Source of the DNA: Clostridiales bacterium
Lineage (GTDB): Bacteria > Actinomycetota > Coriobacteriia > Anaerosomatales > SLCP01
DNA length: 64,000 nucleotides
Reading direction: 5' to 3'
Assembly (NCBI GenBank): GCA_018333995.1
Contig: JAGXSG010000028.1
Coordinates: 104,045-168,044 of the forward strand
This document shows, one piece after another, positions 10,342-19,001 of the stretch. The position numbers were made by a program, and so were the translations under genes. The first letter of the stretch is position 1. Each line of letters begins with the position of its first letter. The notes beneath the pieces are model-generated. The model saw only the letters and a list, made by a program, of their open reading frames with translations. It did not search any database and had not been told where the DNA came from.

Positions 10342-11946
10342 GTGGATGTGGACCGGCTTCCTGAGGTCCCCGCGGCCAACGGCGAGCTTGCCGCGGTTCC
10401 GCCGATTGGGACGTGGGGGGCGCGTGCGAGCGAGGGTTTGCTTGCCGCCCGATCGTCAGGTTTCGAGGTGTGCGGACGCCCGGTAACCGAGGCGATTGCC
10501 GACGCCCGCTTGGAACTCGTCAAACTTGCCTTTTCGTACTCAAGTGGTCTCGGAGTCGTTCAAAGCGGTGGTAGTGAGGGAGCAGAGTCCGCCCTCGCAG
10601 CCGGGGCGCCCATAGTGGTTGCCGGACACCAGCCCGGCTTTGTCCATCCCGGAGTGTGGGTGAAGTACTTTGCGATTCAACGCGTTTCCGATGAGACCGG
10701 TGCCATCGCGATAGACCTCGTTGTCGACACGGACTCAGTCAAGCAGATCTCGGCCACCCTGCCGCGTGCGGATGGGGAAGTGTCTCGAACCGCGATCGGA
10801 CTCTGCAGCGCGACCACTGGGACGTATCCTCGCGCGACATCCGTTCCCGGCGAGCGTTCGATCGCGGAGTTTCTAGCGCAGGCGCGCACGACGCTGAAGA
10901 CTTTTCCTGAGGCGACAGCTCTTCATCAACGCCTCGAACGCTTTAGCGGCGCAATGTATGCCGCCAGTGTGAGCGCCGGCGACATGGGATCGTTTTTGAC
11001 CGCCACGAGAAGGAGGTACGAAGGGGACCGCAACACCTATCTCGAACTGCCCGTCTCTTCGCTGTCCCGGTCTGCCGCGTATCTCGAGTTCGCCGCCGCG
11101 TTGATCTCGGACGCAGGACGGTTTGCCCACGTCCATAACTCGGTCCTCGCTGAGTATCGGAAACGACACGGCATTCGCACCGCGGCACAACCGTTTCCTG
11201 ATCTGAAGATCGCGGACCACGCTATTGAGGCGCCCTTCTGGCTGCTTGTCGACGGGCGTCGCGAGCGGGTGTTCGTTCGTGAAGCCAGAGGCCGAATCGA
11301 GCTCGTTGCCGGCTCTGTGACCAGGCAGGTGCCCCGCAGGTGCGATCTGCTCGCTGAAGTTCTCGCAGGAGAAGAACATGTTCTGGCGCCAAGGGCTCTC
11401 ACGCTCACCATGTTCGCTCGCACCATGCTCGCGGATCTATTTGTGCACGGCATCGGAGGCGCGCGATACGACAGGGTGACCGACGCGGTCGCGTCGTCAT
11501 ACTGGGGCGAGCATATTCAGCCCTATGCCGCCGTGACACTGACGATGCATGCGCCGCTAGGCATGCCCGTGGTCTCAGCCGAGGCGATCGCCGAGGCGAC
11601 GCGGGCGGTAACCCGCATCACTCGCAAGCCCGATGAGTTCCTCGGTGAGGCGGGATTTGAGTCCGTCGAGGCAAGCGCGGACGCGTTTCGCCTCGCCGCC
11701 GAGAAACGTGCGCTTGTCGATGCGATATCGGCGCCGGGAGCGAACCGAAGGAGCCTGGGCGCGAGAATCCGGGCCGTAAACGACGAACTCGCGATCGTTT
11801 TGGCACCGTACGCGGCCACGCTTGCCGAGCGGCGCGACGCGCTGAGGGCTGAGCTGGCGACGGCGGAGGTGCTCACTGACCGGACGTACCCCTACTTTCT
11901 TTGGGATCCGGAGAAGATCGAGCGAATCGTGCGCGTAGCGCCCTGA
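10342..11946 (+). CDS. Unknown 534-aa protein linked to a BshB1-like deacetylase
   Basis: Not firmly recognised. The most striking motif is VVAGHQPGFVHPGVWVKYFAIQRV near residue 92, followed by a segment with VVDTDSVK. This pattern recalls the GQQ motif near the start of BshC, the putative cysteine ligase of bacillithiol synthesis, and also the HQP motif of WbqC-like proteins. The C-terminus is helical and charged (ERRDALRAELATAEV) and ends FLWDPEKIERIV. BshC is similarly about 530-540 aa long. GTG at 10342 begins one base after the deacetylase stop, indicating co-transcription. A BshC-like or BshC-replacing role is a hypothesis from length, position and motif. Confidence 0.6.
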   Translation: MDVDRLPEVPAANGELAAVPPIGTWGARASEGLLAARSSGFEVCGRPVTEAIADARLELVKLAFSYSSGLGVVQSGGSEGAESALAAGAPIVVAGHQPGFVHPGVWVKYFAIQRVSDETGAIAIDLVVDTDSVKQISATLPRADGEVSRTAIGLCSATTGTYPRATSVPGERSIAEFLAQARTTLKTFPEATALHQRLERFSGAMYAASVSAGDMGSFLTATRRRYEGDRNTYLELPVSSLSRSAAYLEFAAALISDAGRFAHVHNSVLAEYRKRHGIRTAAQPFPDLKIADHAIEAPFWLLVDGRRERVFVREARGRIELVAGSVTRQVPRRCDLLAEVLAGEEHVLAPRALTLTMFARTMLADLFVHGIGGARYDRVTDAVASSYWGEHIQPYAAVTLTMHAPLGMPVVSAEAIAEATRAVTRITRKPDEFLGEAGFESVEASADAFRLAAEKRALVDAISAPGANRRSLGARIRAVNDELAIVLAPYAATLAERRDALRAELATAEVLTDRTYPYFLWDPEKIERIVRVAP

Positions 11947-12036
11947 CTCGGTGTGGAGCGGGTGTTCGCGTGATATCATGCATCGCACCTCGCGCACGCG
12001 TGGCCATTGGCCTCCCGGAGAAAGGAAGACGGACCT

Positions 12037-12210
12037 ATGGCTCTCCCAGTCGTTGACAAGGATCTCTGTACCGCTTGCGGCATCTGTGTTGATGAGTGTC
12101 CCCAGAGCTGTTATGACCTCGGGGACGTAGCCGTTCTGTCTCGTCCCGATGACTGTACCGAGTGCGGCATCTGCGTCGATGTTTGTCCGAGTGAAGCCAT
12201 CTCGATGTAG
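12037..12210 (+). CDS. 2[4Fe-4S] ferredoxin
   Basis: Low-potential electron carrier of 57 residues. Two cluster-binding motifs are complete: CTACGICVDECP near residues 10-21 and CTECGICVDVCP near 39-50. The ATG at 12037 follows AAAGGAAG with normal spacing; an upstream in-frame start at 12007 adds residues unlike a ferredoxin. The gene stands alone, before a strong hairpin. Such ferredoxins supply the reduced partner for the Rnf complex encoded at 19-24 kb, a link that is biochemically reasonable but not shown by position. Confidence 0.95.
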   Translation: MALPVVDKDLCTACGICVDECPQSCYDLGDVAVLSRPDDCTECGICVDVCPSEAISM

Positions 12211-12223
12211 TCGCAGGAGCCGC

Positions 12224-12271
12224 CGGATGATAGCGATGAGGGTCGGCTTCGTGCCGGCCCTCTGTCATCCG
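12224..12271. terminator. Strong hairpin between convergent ferredoxin and plsY genes
   Basis: An inner stem pairs GAGGGTCGGC (12238-12247) with GCCGGCCCTC (12253-12262) around a TTCGT loop, with one G-T wobble. An outer stem pairs CGGATGA (12224-12230) with TCATCCG (12265-12271). There is no long T run. Its place between two convergent genes, running into the last codons of plsY, suggests a bidirectional terminator. Confidence 0.65.
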
Positions 12272-13029
12272 CGCGGTCCCATGCCGTCGTCGACGTAGAG
12301 TTTGGGCTCTCGTCCCTTGATCAGTCCGGCGAATCGCCGGTGATGCCGCGCGTAGACGATCCCGGATAGCAGTAGCACGAACAGCAGGTCGGGCTGTCCG
12401 GTTATGAGCACATACAGCGGCAGCGCGAGTGTCGCCGCGACTTGACCGGCCATCATGTACCGTGTCAGCGCGATAACGAGAAGACCGCTGATCAACACCA
12501 CGAGGAAGTAGCGCCAATCGTACGCGAGCAGCGCTCCTGCGCCGGTAGCGAGCCCTTTTCCGCCGAGTACCCTGCGTTTGCCGAGGCTCAGCCACAGCGA
12601 GTAGTTGTGCCCGAGCACCGCGCCCAAGACAACGGCTGGCGGCCCAATCACCGCGGCGCCGACCGCGACCGCCGCAGGGCCGCTCCACGCCGCGCCTCCC
12701 GCCGGAAGGGACGGATCGAGGAACATCGCAGGCACAGTGGTGGCTGCGATGGTGGGAAGGAACCCTTTGAGCGCGTCAGCGAACATCGCGACGGTAAACC
12801 ATGTCCACGACCCGGTCGTGCGTCTCACGTTCATCGCGCCAACGTTGCCTGTGCCGTGCTCGGTAATGTCTTCTCCGGTAATCCCGCGGACGATGATGTA
12901 TGCAAACGGTATCGAGCCGATGAGATACGCGAGCACGAACATCGCCGCCGCCGGCCACATGAGGTCGGGCACTCGCTCCAAACCCGCCTCAGCGATAAGG
13001 GCGAGAAGCGAAGTGTTCACGGTCTCCAC
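12265..13029 (-). CDS. plsY: Glycerol-3-phosphate acyltransferase PlsY
   Basis: Integral membrane enzyme that transfers the acyl group from acyl-phosphate to glycerol 3-phosphate, the first step of phospholipid synthesis (254 aa). The family motifs are present: LIGSIPFAYIIVR near residue 37, GTGNVGAMNVRRTTG near 58 and GHNYSLWLSLGKRRVLGGKGLATG near 140. Several hydrophobic helices span the protein. It overlaps the stop of the upstream lipid kinase gene by 13 bases, so the two are probably one phospholipid operon. At 254 aa it is longer than many PlsY (about 200) because of an N-terminal extension and a ~20-residue insert. Confidence 0.94.
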   Translation of the reverse strand: METVNTSLLALIAEAGLERVPDLMWPAAAMFVLAYLIGSIPFAYIIVRGITGEDITEHGTGNVGAMNVRRTTGSWTWFTVAMFADALKGFLPTIAATTVPAMFLDPSLPAGGAAWSGPAAVAVGAAVIGPPAVVLGAVLGHNYSLWLSLGKRRVLGGKGLATGAGALLAYDWRYFLVVLISGLLVIALTRYMMAGQVAATLALPLYVLITGQPDLLFVLLLSGIVYARHHRRFAGLIKGREPKLYVDDGMGPRG

Positions 13030-13928
13030 CGCCTCGGCACCAAGACTTCCACCGCGCTTGGTTCGATGTGGATGTCGTAGACGGTAGAAAGCATGACCTC
13101 TCCATCGAGTTGGCCTTCGAGGGGTGTTTCCGACTCGAGGCGGATGGAGCGATGGAGCCCCATCTTCACGGGGCTCATTTGAGTGTGATTACCCGTGATG
13201 ACAAACGGAAGGCGCCACAGTGCCGAGCCGAGCCCGACCCGGTCGATCGTGCACACGTCGAGCAAGCCATCATCAGGAACGGCGTCGGGCGTGATGCGGA
13301 ATCCACCGCCGTACGTGGGTCCGTTTGTGATGGCGATCAGGAGGATTTCAACGGCTTGCGGCGGCGAGCCATCGATTGAGAGCACAACCGGGTGCGAGTA
13401 GAAGCGCCGCAGCAGGATGTACATCAGGGCGCGAAGATAGAGCGGGAGTCCTGACCAGCCGGTCGACATCTTGATCTCCGCGGCGCGCGCGGTGACACGG
13501 GCATCGAGTCCTATCGCTATGGAGTTCGCGAAGTACACGCCGTTGACCACACCGACGTCCAGACGTACCCGGACGCCATCGAGAAGTTCGCGGACGGCAC
13601 TAGTGAGATCAGAGGGTATCCCCAGGGTGCGGCGGTAGTCGTTCCCTGACCCGGTAGGAAGTACGGTGAGGATCGGACGGTCACTGGCAGGGATGCGCAT
13701 GAGTCCATTGAGCACCTCATGGACGGTTCCGTCCCCGCCCACTGCGATCACGGTGTCATATTGGGCTGACCCGGATGCGATCTCGGCCGCGTGGCCTGGG
13801 TGTTCGGTGAGAACGGTGTCGTGATCGATATGGCCCTCTAGAAGTGAGGCTACGACGGGTACGAGACTCCGTGTGATCCCGTGACGGGCGGTTGGATTGA
13901 TGATTACCAGTGTGCGTCCGTGTGACAC
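13017..13928 (-). CDS. Diacylglycerol kinase-like lipid kinase (YegS/DgkB family)
   Basis: ATP-dependent lipid kinase of 303 aa. The catalytic N-domain carries the nucleotide motif VGGDGTVHEVLNGL near residue 63 and LPTGSGNDYRRTLG near 89. The C-domain has ITNGPTYGGGFRITPDAVPDDGLLDV near 204. Members phosphorylate diacylglycerol or related lipids at the inner membrane face. Coupling with plsY by a 13-base overlap supports a role in phospholipid turnover. The exact lipid substrate is not determinable here. Confidence 0.9.
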   Translation of the reverse strand: MSHGRTLVIINPTARHGITRSLVPVVASLLEGHIDHDTVLTEHPGHAAEIASGSAQYDTVIAVGGDGTVHEVLNGLMRIPASDRPILTVLPTGSGNDYRRTLGIPSDLTSAVRELLDGVRVRLDVGVVNGVYFANSIAIGLDARVTARAAEIKMSTGWSGLPLYLRALMYILLRRFYSHPVVLSIDGSPPQAVEILLIAITNGPTYGGGFRITPDAVPDDGLLDVCTIDRVGLGSALWRLPFVITGNHTQMSPVKMGLHRSIRLESETPLEGQLDGEVMLSTVYDIHIEPSAVEVLVPRRWRP

Positions 13929-14010
13929 ACGACCCTCCTCGGCCGTGGGAGCGCTGCTGCGCGCGGCGCTCTGTTCCCTGTACGTACGGTATGCTAGAGT
14001 TCGGTGTCGC

Positions 14011-14086
14011 GCCCTCGTAGCTCAGTGGATAGAGCGTCTGCCTCCGGAGCAGAAGGCCACAGGTTCGAGTCCTGTCGAGGGCACCA
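14011..14086 (+). tRNA. tRNA-Arg(CCG)
   Basis: A complete 76-nt cloverleaf with encoded CCA. Acceptor GCCCTCG (14011-14017) pairs with CGAGGGC (14076-14082). The D arm is GCTC/GAGC, the anticodon stem TCTGC/GCAGA, and the loop CTCCGGA gives anticodon CCG at 14044-14046. The T arm is ACAGG-TTCGAGT-CCTGT. It reads the arginine codon CGG. Confidence 0.98.
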
Positions 14087-14123
14087 CGTCAGATTGCGCG
14101 ACCGTGTGTTTTGACCGGTCGAG

Positions 14124-14165
14124 TGCGCGCGCCGGGGCGGTGTGCGGCCGCCCCGGCGCGCGCGT
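14124..14165. terminator. Very stable GC hairpin after tRNA-Arg and the EF-G-like gene
   Basis: A perfect 15-bp inverted repeat: 14126-14140 pairs with 14148-14162 around the loop TGTGCGG, extended by a G-C pair. There is no T run. Placed between the tRNA (plus) and the EF-G-like gene (minus), it probably ends transcription from both sides. Confidence 0.7.
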
Positions 14166-14168
14166 GTT

Positions 14169-16235
14169 CTACGAAGACTCCCTTTCAGCCTTTGCTCTCT
14201 CGATGACCTTAGCGGCCATGTCGCCAGGGACTTGCTCGTAGCCCTCGACCTTGATCGTGTAGCTTCCTGTTCCACTACTCAGTGAGCGAAGGTGCGGCGA
14301 GTAGTGGACGACTTCCGCGTAGGGGAGTTGGGCATGGATATGCTGACGTCCCTCGGTGCTGTCCATGCCGAGAATCCGTCCGCGCATCGAACTGATATCT
14401 CCCATCACCGCGCCCGCATACTCGTCGGGAACCTCGATGTCGAGAGTCGCGATCGGTTCGAGGAGAACCATCTCGGCTTTCTCGGCAGCTGATCGGAAAC
14501 CGATGCGTGCGGCCGTCTTGAATGCGATCTCGGAGGAGTCAACGCTGTGGTAGGAGCCATCGTACACAGCGACTCGAATATCCACCATTGGGTACCCGGC
14601 TAGCACGCCTTGCACCATGGTCTCCTGCACACCCTTGTCTACCGCTGGGATGAACTGGCGAGGGATCCTGCCGCCAACGATCTCGTCGACGAACTCGTAC
14701 CCGCCCCCTGGGTTGGGCTCCAGGCGCAGCCAGCAGTCGCCAAACTGGCCTGAACCGCCGGTCTGCTTCTTGTGGCGGCCCTGGGCCTGTGCCGTTTTTC
14801 GGATCGTCTCGCGATACGGGATCCTCAAGTCAATGGTCTCCGCGTCAGCGTGGTACCGGTCGCGGAGACGCGCGATCGCGATATCGATCTGCACATCGCC
14901 GAGCCCCGCAAGAACGGTCTGGTGGGTCTCCTCGTCGCGGACGAGCTTGAGGGTGGGTTCCTCCTCCACGAGCTTGTTGAGCGCCACACCGAGCTTGTCC
15001 TCGTCGGCCTTGGTCTTGGCTTGTATGGCGACTGGGTAAAGCGGTTCAGGAAACGGCATGGGCTGGTAGGTGACCGAACCGTCCGCTGAGAGCGTGTCGC
15101 CGGTGAGCGTCTCGGAGAGCTTGGGAAGCACCGCGATGTCTCCCGCGGGTACCGCCGAAACGTCAACCGTTTCCTTGCCGGTCATTTTGAGTACGTGCCC
15201 GACGCGTTCTTTCTTGCCGGTCCGGCTGTTGATGAGCTCACTGCTGGGTGTCAGCGTGCCCGATACGACCTTGACGAGACTCAGGCGTCCCACATACGGA
15301 TCGGACACCGTCTTGAACACGAACGCCGAGACGGCGCCGTCGATGGTGACCTCGCGAGTGCCGCCGTCTGCAGTGGGGATCGGCCCGTGAGCCGTGGGCT
15401 CCGGGAAGAAGGTGACGATCTCATCGAGCAGGTCCTCGATGCCTTGGACGGAAATGGCCGAGGCGACAAATGCGGGTATGAAGATGCCCTGGGCGATCGC
15501 CTTGTTAAGCAGCGTTTCGAGTTCGCCCTGGTCGAGTGGCTCACCTTCGAGCAGGTATTTTTCCATCAGGTCGTCGTCCGCCTCGGCGACGAGCTCTGTG
15601 AGTTTGTCGCGGGCGCTCTCCGCTGAATCGGTGAACTCGGCGGGGATATCTTCTACCACCTCGTGGTCCCCCTCGTGGTGGTAGGACTTCATGCGGATGA
15701 TATCGATGACGCCGCGAAATCCGGATTCCGCACCCATGGGTATCTGCACCGCGCCGATACGGTGACCGTAGCGATCTTCGAGCTTGCGCATGGTGGCCTC
15801 GAAGTCCGCATTGTCCTTGTCGAGCCGGTTGATGAGGATCGCTCTGGCCACGCCCATCTCTCCGGCGAGCTTCCAGAGCCGGTCGGTCTGAACCTGTGGA
15901 CCCGAGACGGCGTCGACGACGAACAGGGCCATCTCGGCGGCGGAAAGTCCAGCGATCGCGTCACCGATGAAGTCGGCGTACCCCGGGGTGTCGATGACGT
16001 TGATCTTGATGCCGTTGTGAACGAGCGGTGCGAGAGCGAGGTTCACAGAACTCTTGCGACGGACTTCCTCGGAGTCGTAGTCGAGATTCGAGTGCTCTTC
16101 GTCTACCGATCCGAGGCGGGTCGTCACGCCCGCGACGTGGAGCATGGCCTCCGCAAGGGAGGTCTTGCCCGCTCCTCCGTGCCCGACGAGCACGACGTTG
16201 CGGACCTTGTCGGTGCTGGGTGCGCCCAAGTGCAT
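14169..16235 (-). CDS. Elongation factor G-like GTPase (EF-G paralogue)
   Basis: Translational GTPase of 688 aa with the EF-G domain order: G domain (1-~270), domain II, and domains III-V (DLRIPYRETIRK, then EVVHYSPHLRSLSSGTGSYTIKVEGYEQVP at the end). G1 is GHGGAGKTS near 18, G3 DTPGYADF near 81, G4 NRLDKDN near 136 rather than canonical NKxD. The switch I threonine motif is replaced by RRKSSVNLA. These changes mark the EF-G2 or EF-G-like subfamily, which stands beside true FusA and whose role is less clear. No ribosomal str operon surrounds it. The ATG at 16235 opens with a normal G domain. Confidence 0.9.
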   Translation of the reverse strand: MHLGAPSTDKVRNVVLVGHGGAGKTSLAEAMLHVAGVTTRLGSVDEEHSNLDYDSEEVRRKSSVNLALAPLVHNGIKINVIDTPGYADFIGDAIAGLSAAEMALFVVDAVSGPQVQTDRLWKLAGEMGVARAILINRLDKDNADFEATMRKLEDRYGHRIGAVQIPMGAESGFRGVIDIIRMKSYHHEGDHEVVEDIPAEFTDSAESARDKLTELVAEADDDLMEKYLLEGEPLDQGELETLLNKAIAQGIFIPAFVASAISVQGIEDLLDEIVTFFPEPTAHGPIPTADGGTREVTIDGAVSAFVFKTVSDPYVGRLSLVKVVSGTLTPSSELINSRTGKKERVGHVLKMTGKETVDVSAVPAGDIAVLPKLSETLTGDTLSADGSVTYQPMPFPEPLYPVAIQAKTKADEDKLGVALNKLVEEEPTLKLVRDEETHQTVLAGLGDVQIDIAIARLRDRYHADAETIDLRIPYRETIRKTAQAQGRHKKQTGGSGQFGDCWLRLEPNPGGGYEFVDEIVGGRIPRQFIPAVDKGVQETMVQGVLAGYPMVDIRVAVYDGSYHSVDSSEIAFKTAARIGFRSAAEKAEMVLLEPIATLDIEVPDEYAGAVMGDISSMRGRILGMDSTEGRQHIHAQLPYAEVVHYSPHLRSLSSGTGSYTIKVEGYEQVPGDMAAKVIERAKAERESS

Positions 16236-16415
16236 CTCCTCCTCGATGTCTCACGTCGTTGAAGTGCGTTCCTGGAACTCGAGCCGTGCGGTTGGCACGG
16301 ATGCAACCCGTCCCGATAGCATACTCCTTTCTCGCCTCTCGGCCACCCTGGTAGAATGAGAAACCGTGTCTGGTCTCCCGGCACGCCGGGTACTCGGATT
16401 CGGAAGGACTCGCAA

Positions 16416-17075
16416 TTGATTCGTTCGATTCGCGCCACAGTGATAACGCTGCTACTTGTAAGTGCGTTGCTGACTGCGGTCCTGCTCGTTCCCGGATGTT
16501 CTCCGGAGATGGATTCGCCACAGATGGGTGAGGTTGCCCAGTCGGATTCCGAGGCCGGACCGCCGACCGCTCTGCCCGCTACCGAGGAGGATGAGTTGTA
16601 CACGCCTACGTACAAACCCGCAGGCAACGAGGTCGCCGTCATCACGACGTCGAAGGGCGTCATCAGGTTCGAGTTCTTTACGGAAGACGCGCCTAATCAC
16701 GTCGCCGCCTTCATCGAGCTTGCCGAAAAAGGCTTCTATGACGGAGTGAAGTTTCACCGTGTGGAGCCGGGCTTTGTCATCCAGGGAGGCGATCCGTACT
16801 CCAAGACCGATGACCCGATGGTCGGTAGAGGAGGGCCGGGTTACACGCTTGCCGCAGAGTTCAACGAGCGTCTGCATCTCGACGGTACCGTGTCGATGGC
16901 GCGCGGTCAGAGTCCGGACTCGGCGGGATCGCAGTTCTTCATTTGCCTGGGTCCCCAGCCATTTCTTGATGGTCAGTACACGGTGTTCGGTCAGGTGATT
17001 GAGGGTCTCGACGTCGTCCACGCGATTGCAGTTGGTGACGTGATGCAGAGTGTGCGTATCGAACGCGCCGAGTAG
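16416..17075 (+). CDS. Cyclophilin-type peptidylprolyl isomerase lipoprotein
   Basis: Surface-anchored foldase of about 219 aa. The N-terminus is a lipoprotein signal: basic residues, a hydrophobic stretch and lipobox LLVPGC. A Thr/Glu-rich spacer precedes the cyclophilin domain (~75-219) with GFYDGVKFHRVEPGFVIQGG, MARGQSPDSAGSQFFICLG and FLDGQYTVFGQV, which carry the catalytic Arg, Gln and Phe positions. I prefer the TTG at 16416 because GGAAGGA lies about 7 bases upstream; an ATG at 16356 would add 20 residues before the signal. It should help proline-limited folding outside the membrane. Confidence 0.88.
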   Translation: MIRSIRATVITLLLVSALLTAVLLVPGCSPEMDSPQMGEVAQSDSEAGPPTALPATEEDELYTPTYKPAGNEVAVITTSKGVIRFEFFTEDAPNHVAAFIELAEKGFYDGVKFHRVEPGFVIQGGDPYSKTDDPMVGRGGPGYTLAAEFNERLHLDGTVSMARGQSPDSAGSQFFICLGPQPFLDGQYTVFGQVIEGLDVVHAIAVGDVMQSVRIERAE

Positions 17076-17089
17076 GGACGAGGACGCAA

Positions 17090-18406
17090 GTGGATACCGC
17101 ACGCTTCGAAGAGGGCAAGCAGGCCTACGCGGCCAAGGAGTATCGCGCGGCGGCGAAGGCGTTCATCGCGGCGGCGGACCGCGGGGATGGTAACGGTGCC
17201 GCGTATCACATGGCTGGCAACTCGCTCGTTCGGCTGCGCAGGTTTGGCGACGCGGTTACGGTATATCGCCATGCCCTGATCGATGAGGTTTACGACAAGC
17301 GTGCCGCGGTGCACGTGAACCTTGGCATGGCACTCACCGAGCTTGGTGAGTACGCTGAAGCTATCACGTCGTATCAGGCGGCTATCGACGATCCCGCCTA
17401 TACCGGCGTGCATCGCGCGCTGCAGGGCAAGGCCGCAGCGCTTTGTGAGATGGGTGAGATTGAGCACGCGGCCATCGCGTACCGTCAGGCGGCGCTGGAT
17501 TCCGAGAATCCCGACCCCGGCAAAGCGCTCAACAACCTCGGCTTGTGCTTCATGGCAATGCGACGTCCCGGTGACGCCGTTGAGGCGTACCGCGCCGCCC
17601 TCGGATTCGACACGTACGAGGCGCGGGGCAAGACGCTCGCCAATCTTGGCCAGGCGTACCACGCACTCGGTCGCCACGAGGAGGCGGTGCGCGCGTTTGA
17701 GAAGGCCACGGGATTGCATAATTACTCCCTTTCCGCCTCGGCGGCGCTTGAGTTCGAGAAGAGCGCGCATGCGCTTACGCCCGGCCGCCGGGAGACCGTT
17801 GAGGGCTGGAGCACCGGCGAGATGTCTCCGCTGTTGGAAGAGACGATCGAACCGGTTGGGCCGAGTGACGGGCCGCTCATGCCGACGCCTCCAGCTATTC
17901 GGATGGGCGATCAAGAGGAGGTGTCGAGCTTCTTTGCGATGACCGACGATGAGATGCGCGAACGGGATCGGGCGGCGAGGCGCATGGAGCGTGACGCTCG
18001 GCGCGCGGAGCGCAATCCGTGGGCGCTCGTAGGCGTGATCGTGGCTGTCGTCGCCATCGTTGGCGGGGGTATTGCGGCGGCGTTCGCGCTGGGACTCGGA
18101 TACCCCACTCAAAGGATGACCGTCACTGCGATGCTTGAGGCGCGGGCGGCGGGTCAGCCAGTTGCGCAGTACTGGGTGGCGGTCCCCACCTCCGATGTAG
18201 ACAAGGAGATGGCGAAGCTTCCGCCGATGAAGGAGTTTGCGCTCGGCGACGTCGAACGTTCGCCGCGCACATCAACGGTCACGGTGACTGTCACTCCTGA
18301 GAGCGGCGCACCACTCTACTATCAGGTGACTCTTGTGCGTGAGGGCGTGGGCTGGAAGGTGAACGGAGTCGACAACGACTGGAGGTCGACGGGCGGCGGT
18401 TCATAA
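17090..18406 (+). CDS. TPR-repeat membrane protein
   Basis: A 438-residue protein with about five tetratricopeptide repeats in residues 1-225 (for example YAEAITSYQAAIDD, IEHAAIAYRQAALD, HEEAVRAFEKATGL), a charged linker, a membrane helix at about 308-333 and an extracytoplasmic C-terminal domain of ~100 residues. The topology puts the TPR part in the cytoplasm. The N-terminus is GTG at 17090, 14 bases after the cyclophilin stop, suggesting co-transcription. TPRs bind partner proteins; the partner is unknown. The C-terminal domain resembles small beta-rich modules but I do not recognise it. Confidence 0.8.
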   Translation: MDTARFEEGKQAYAAKEYRAAAKAFIAAADRGDGNGAAYHMAGNSLVRLRRFGDAVTVYRHALIDEVYDKRAAVHVNLGMALTELGEYAEAITSYQAAIDDPAYTGVHRALQGKAAALCEMGEIEHAAIAYRQAALDSENPDPGKALNNLGLCFMAMRRPGDAVEAYRAALGFDTYEARGKTLANLGQAYHALGRHEEAVRAFEKATGLHNYSLSASAALEFEKSAHALTPGRRETVEGWSTGEMSPLLEETIEPVGPSDGPLMPTPPAIRMGDQEEVSSFFAMTDDEMRERDRAARRMERDARRAERNPWALVGVIVAVVAIVGGGIAAAFALGLGYPTQRMTVTAMLEARAAGQPVAQYWVAVPTSDVDKEMAKLPPMKEFALGDVERSPRTSTVTVTVTPESGAPLYYQVTLVREGVGWKVNGVDNDWRSTGGGS

Positions 18407-18475
18407 GCGATACTGCCGACCGGCGCGCGAAATTCGCTCGTCAACATCGAAGTTACCATGATGAAAGGCGCACAC

Positions 18476-18880
18476 GTGGATCAGAGCACATACATCATGA
18501 TCAAGCCCGACGCCGTTCTTCGCGGCTTGATTGCGCCGGTGATTGCTCGATTTGAGCGGACGGGGCTTTGTATCGAGCGTCTCGAGCTTGGCATGGTCTC
18601 TCGCGAGCAGGCCGAGGCGAACTATGCGGAGCACGAGGGCAAACCATTTTACGAGAGTCTTGTCGAGTACATCACATCGGGACCTGTTGTCAAAATGGTC
18701 ATTTCGGGTCCCGAAGCCGTTGCGGTCTGCCGTAAGCTGATGGGTTCCACCAATCCGCGTGAAGCGGCCCCGGGCACCATTCGCGGGGATTTTGGCCTCA
18801 GCCTGGAGGCGAACATTGTTCACGGCTCAGATTCCCCCGAATCAGCGAAGCGCGAGATCGCCATCTTCTTCACCGGTTAA
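18476..18880 (+). CDS. ndk: Nucleoside diphosphate kinase
   Basis: Balances NTP pools by moving the gamma phosphate between nucleotides through a phosphohistidine (134 aa). The family core is clear: STYIMIKPDAVLRGLI at the start, a region with NPREAAPGTIRGDFG, and the active-site histidine in NIVHGSDSPESAKREI near residue 117. The GTG at 18476 is preferred, with AAAGG 6 bases upstream; ATG codons at 18458 and 18461 overlie this ribosome-binding site. Length matches the 130-150 aa norm. Confidence 0.95.
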   Translation: MDQSTYIMIKPDAVLRGLIAPVIARFERTGLCIERLELGMVSREQAEANYAEHEGKPFYESLVEYITSGPVVKMVISGPEAVAVCRKLMGSTNPREAAPGTIRGDFGLSLEANIVHGSDSPESAKREIAIFFTG

Positions 18881-19001
18881 ACGTGCGACGTGACTTGGCG
18901 GTGTGCGCCGGTTGCACGCTTGCCAGGTATCGGCGTGATGCGCGGGCTGAGAGGAACGAGGGCCGAGCTCTAGAATCAAGCACATCACAGGGGACTCTCT
19001 G

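Noticed and set aside
16991..18112. 373-aa minus-strand frame
   Set aside because: Antisense to the TPR gene; its Arg-rich composition is typical of reverse reading of high-GC genes.
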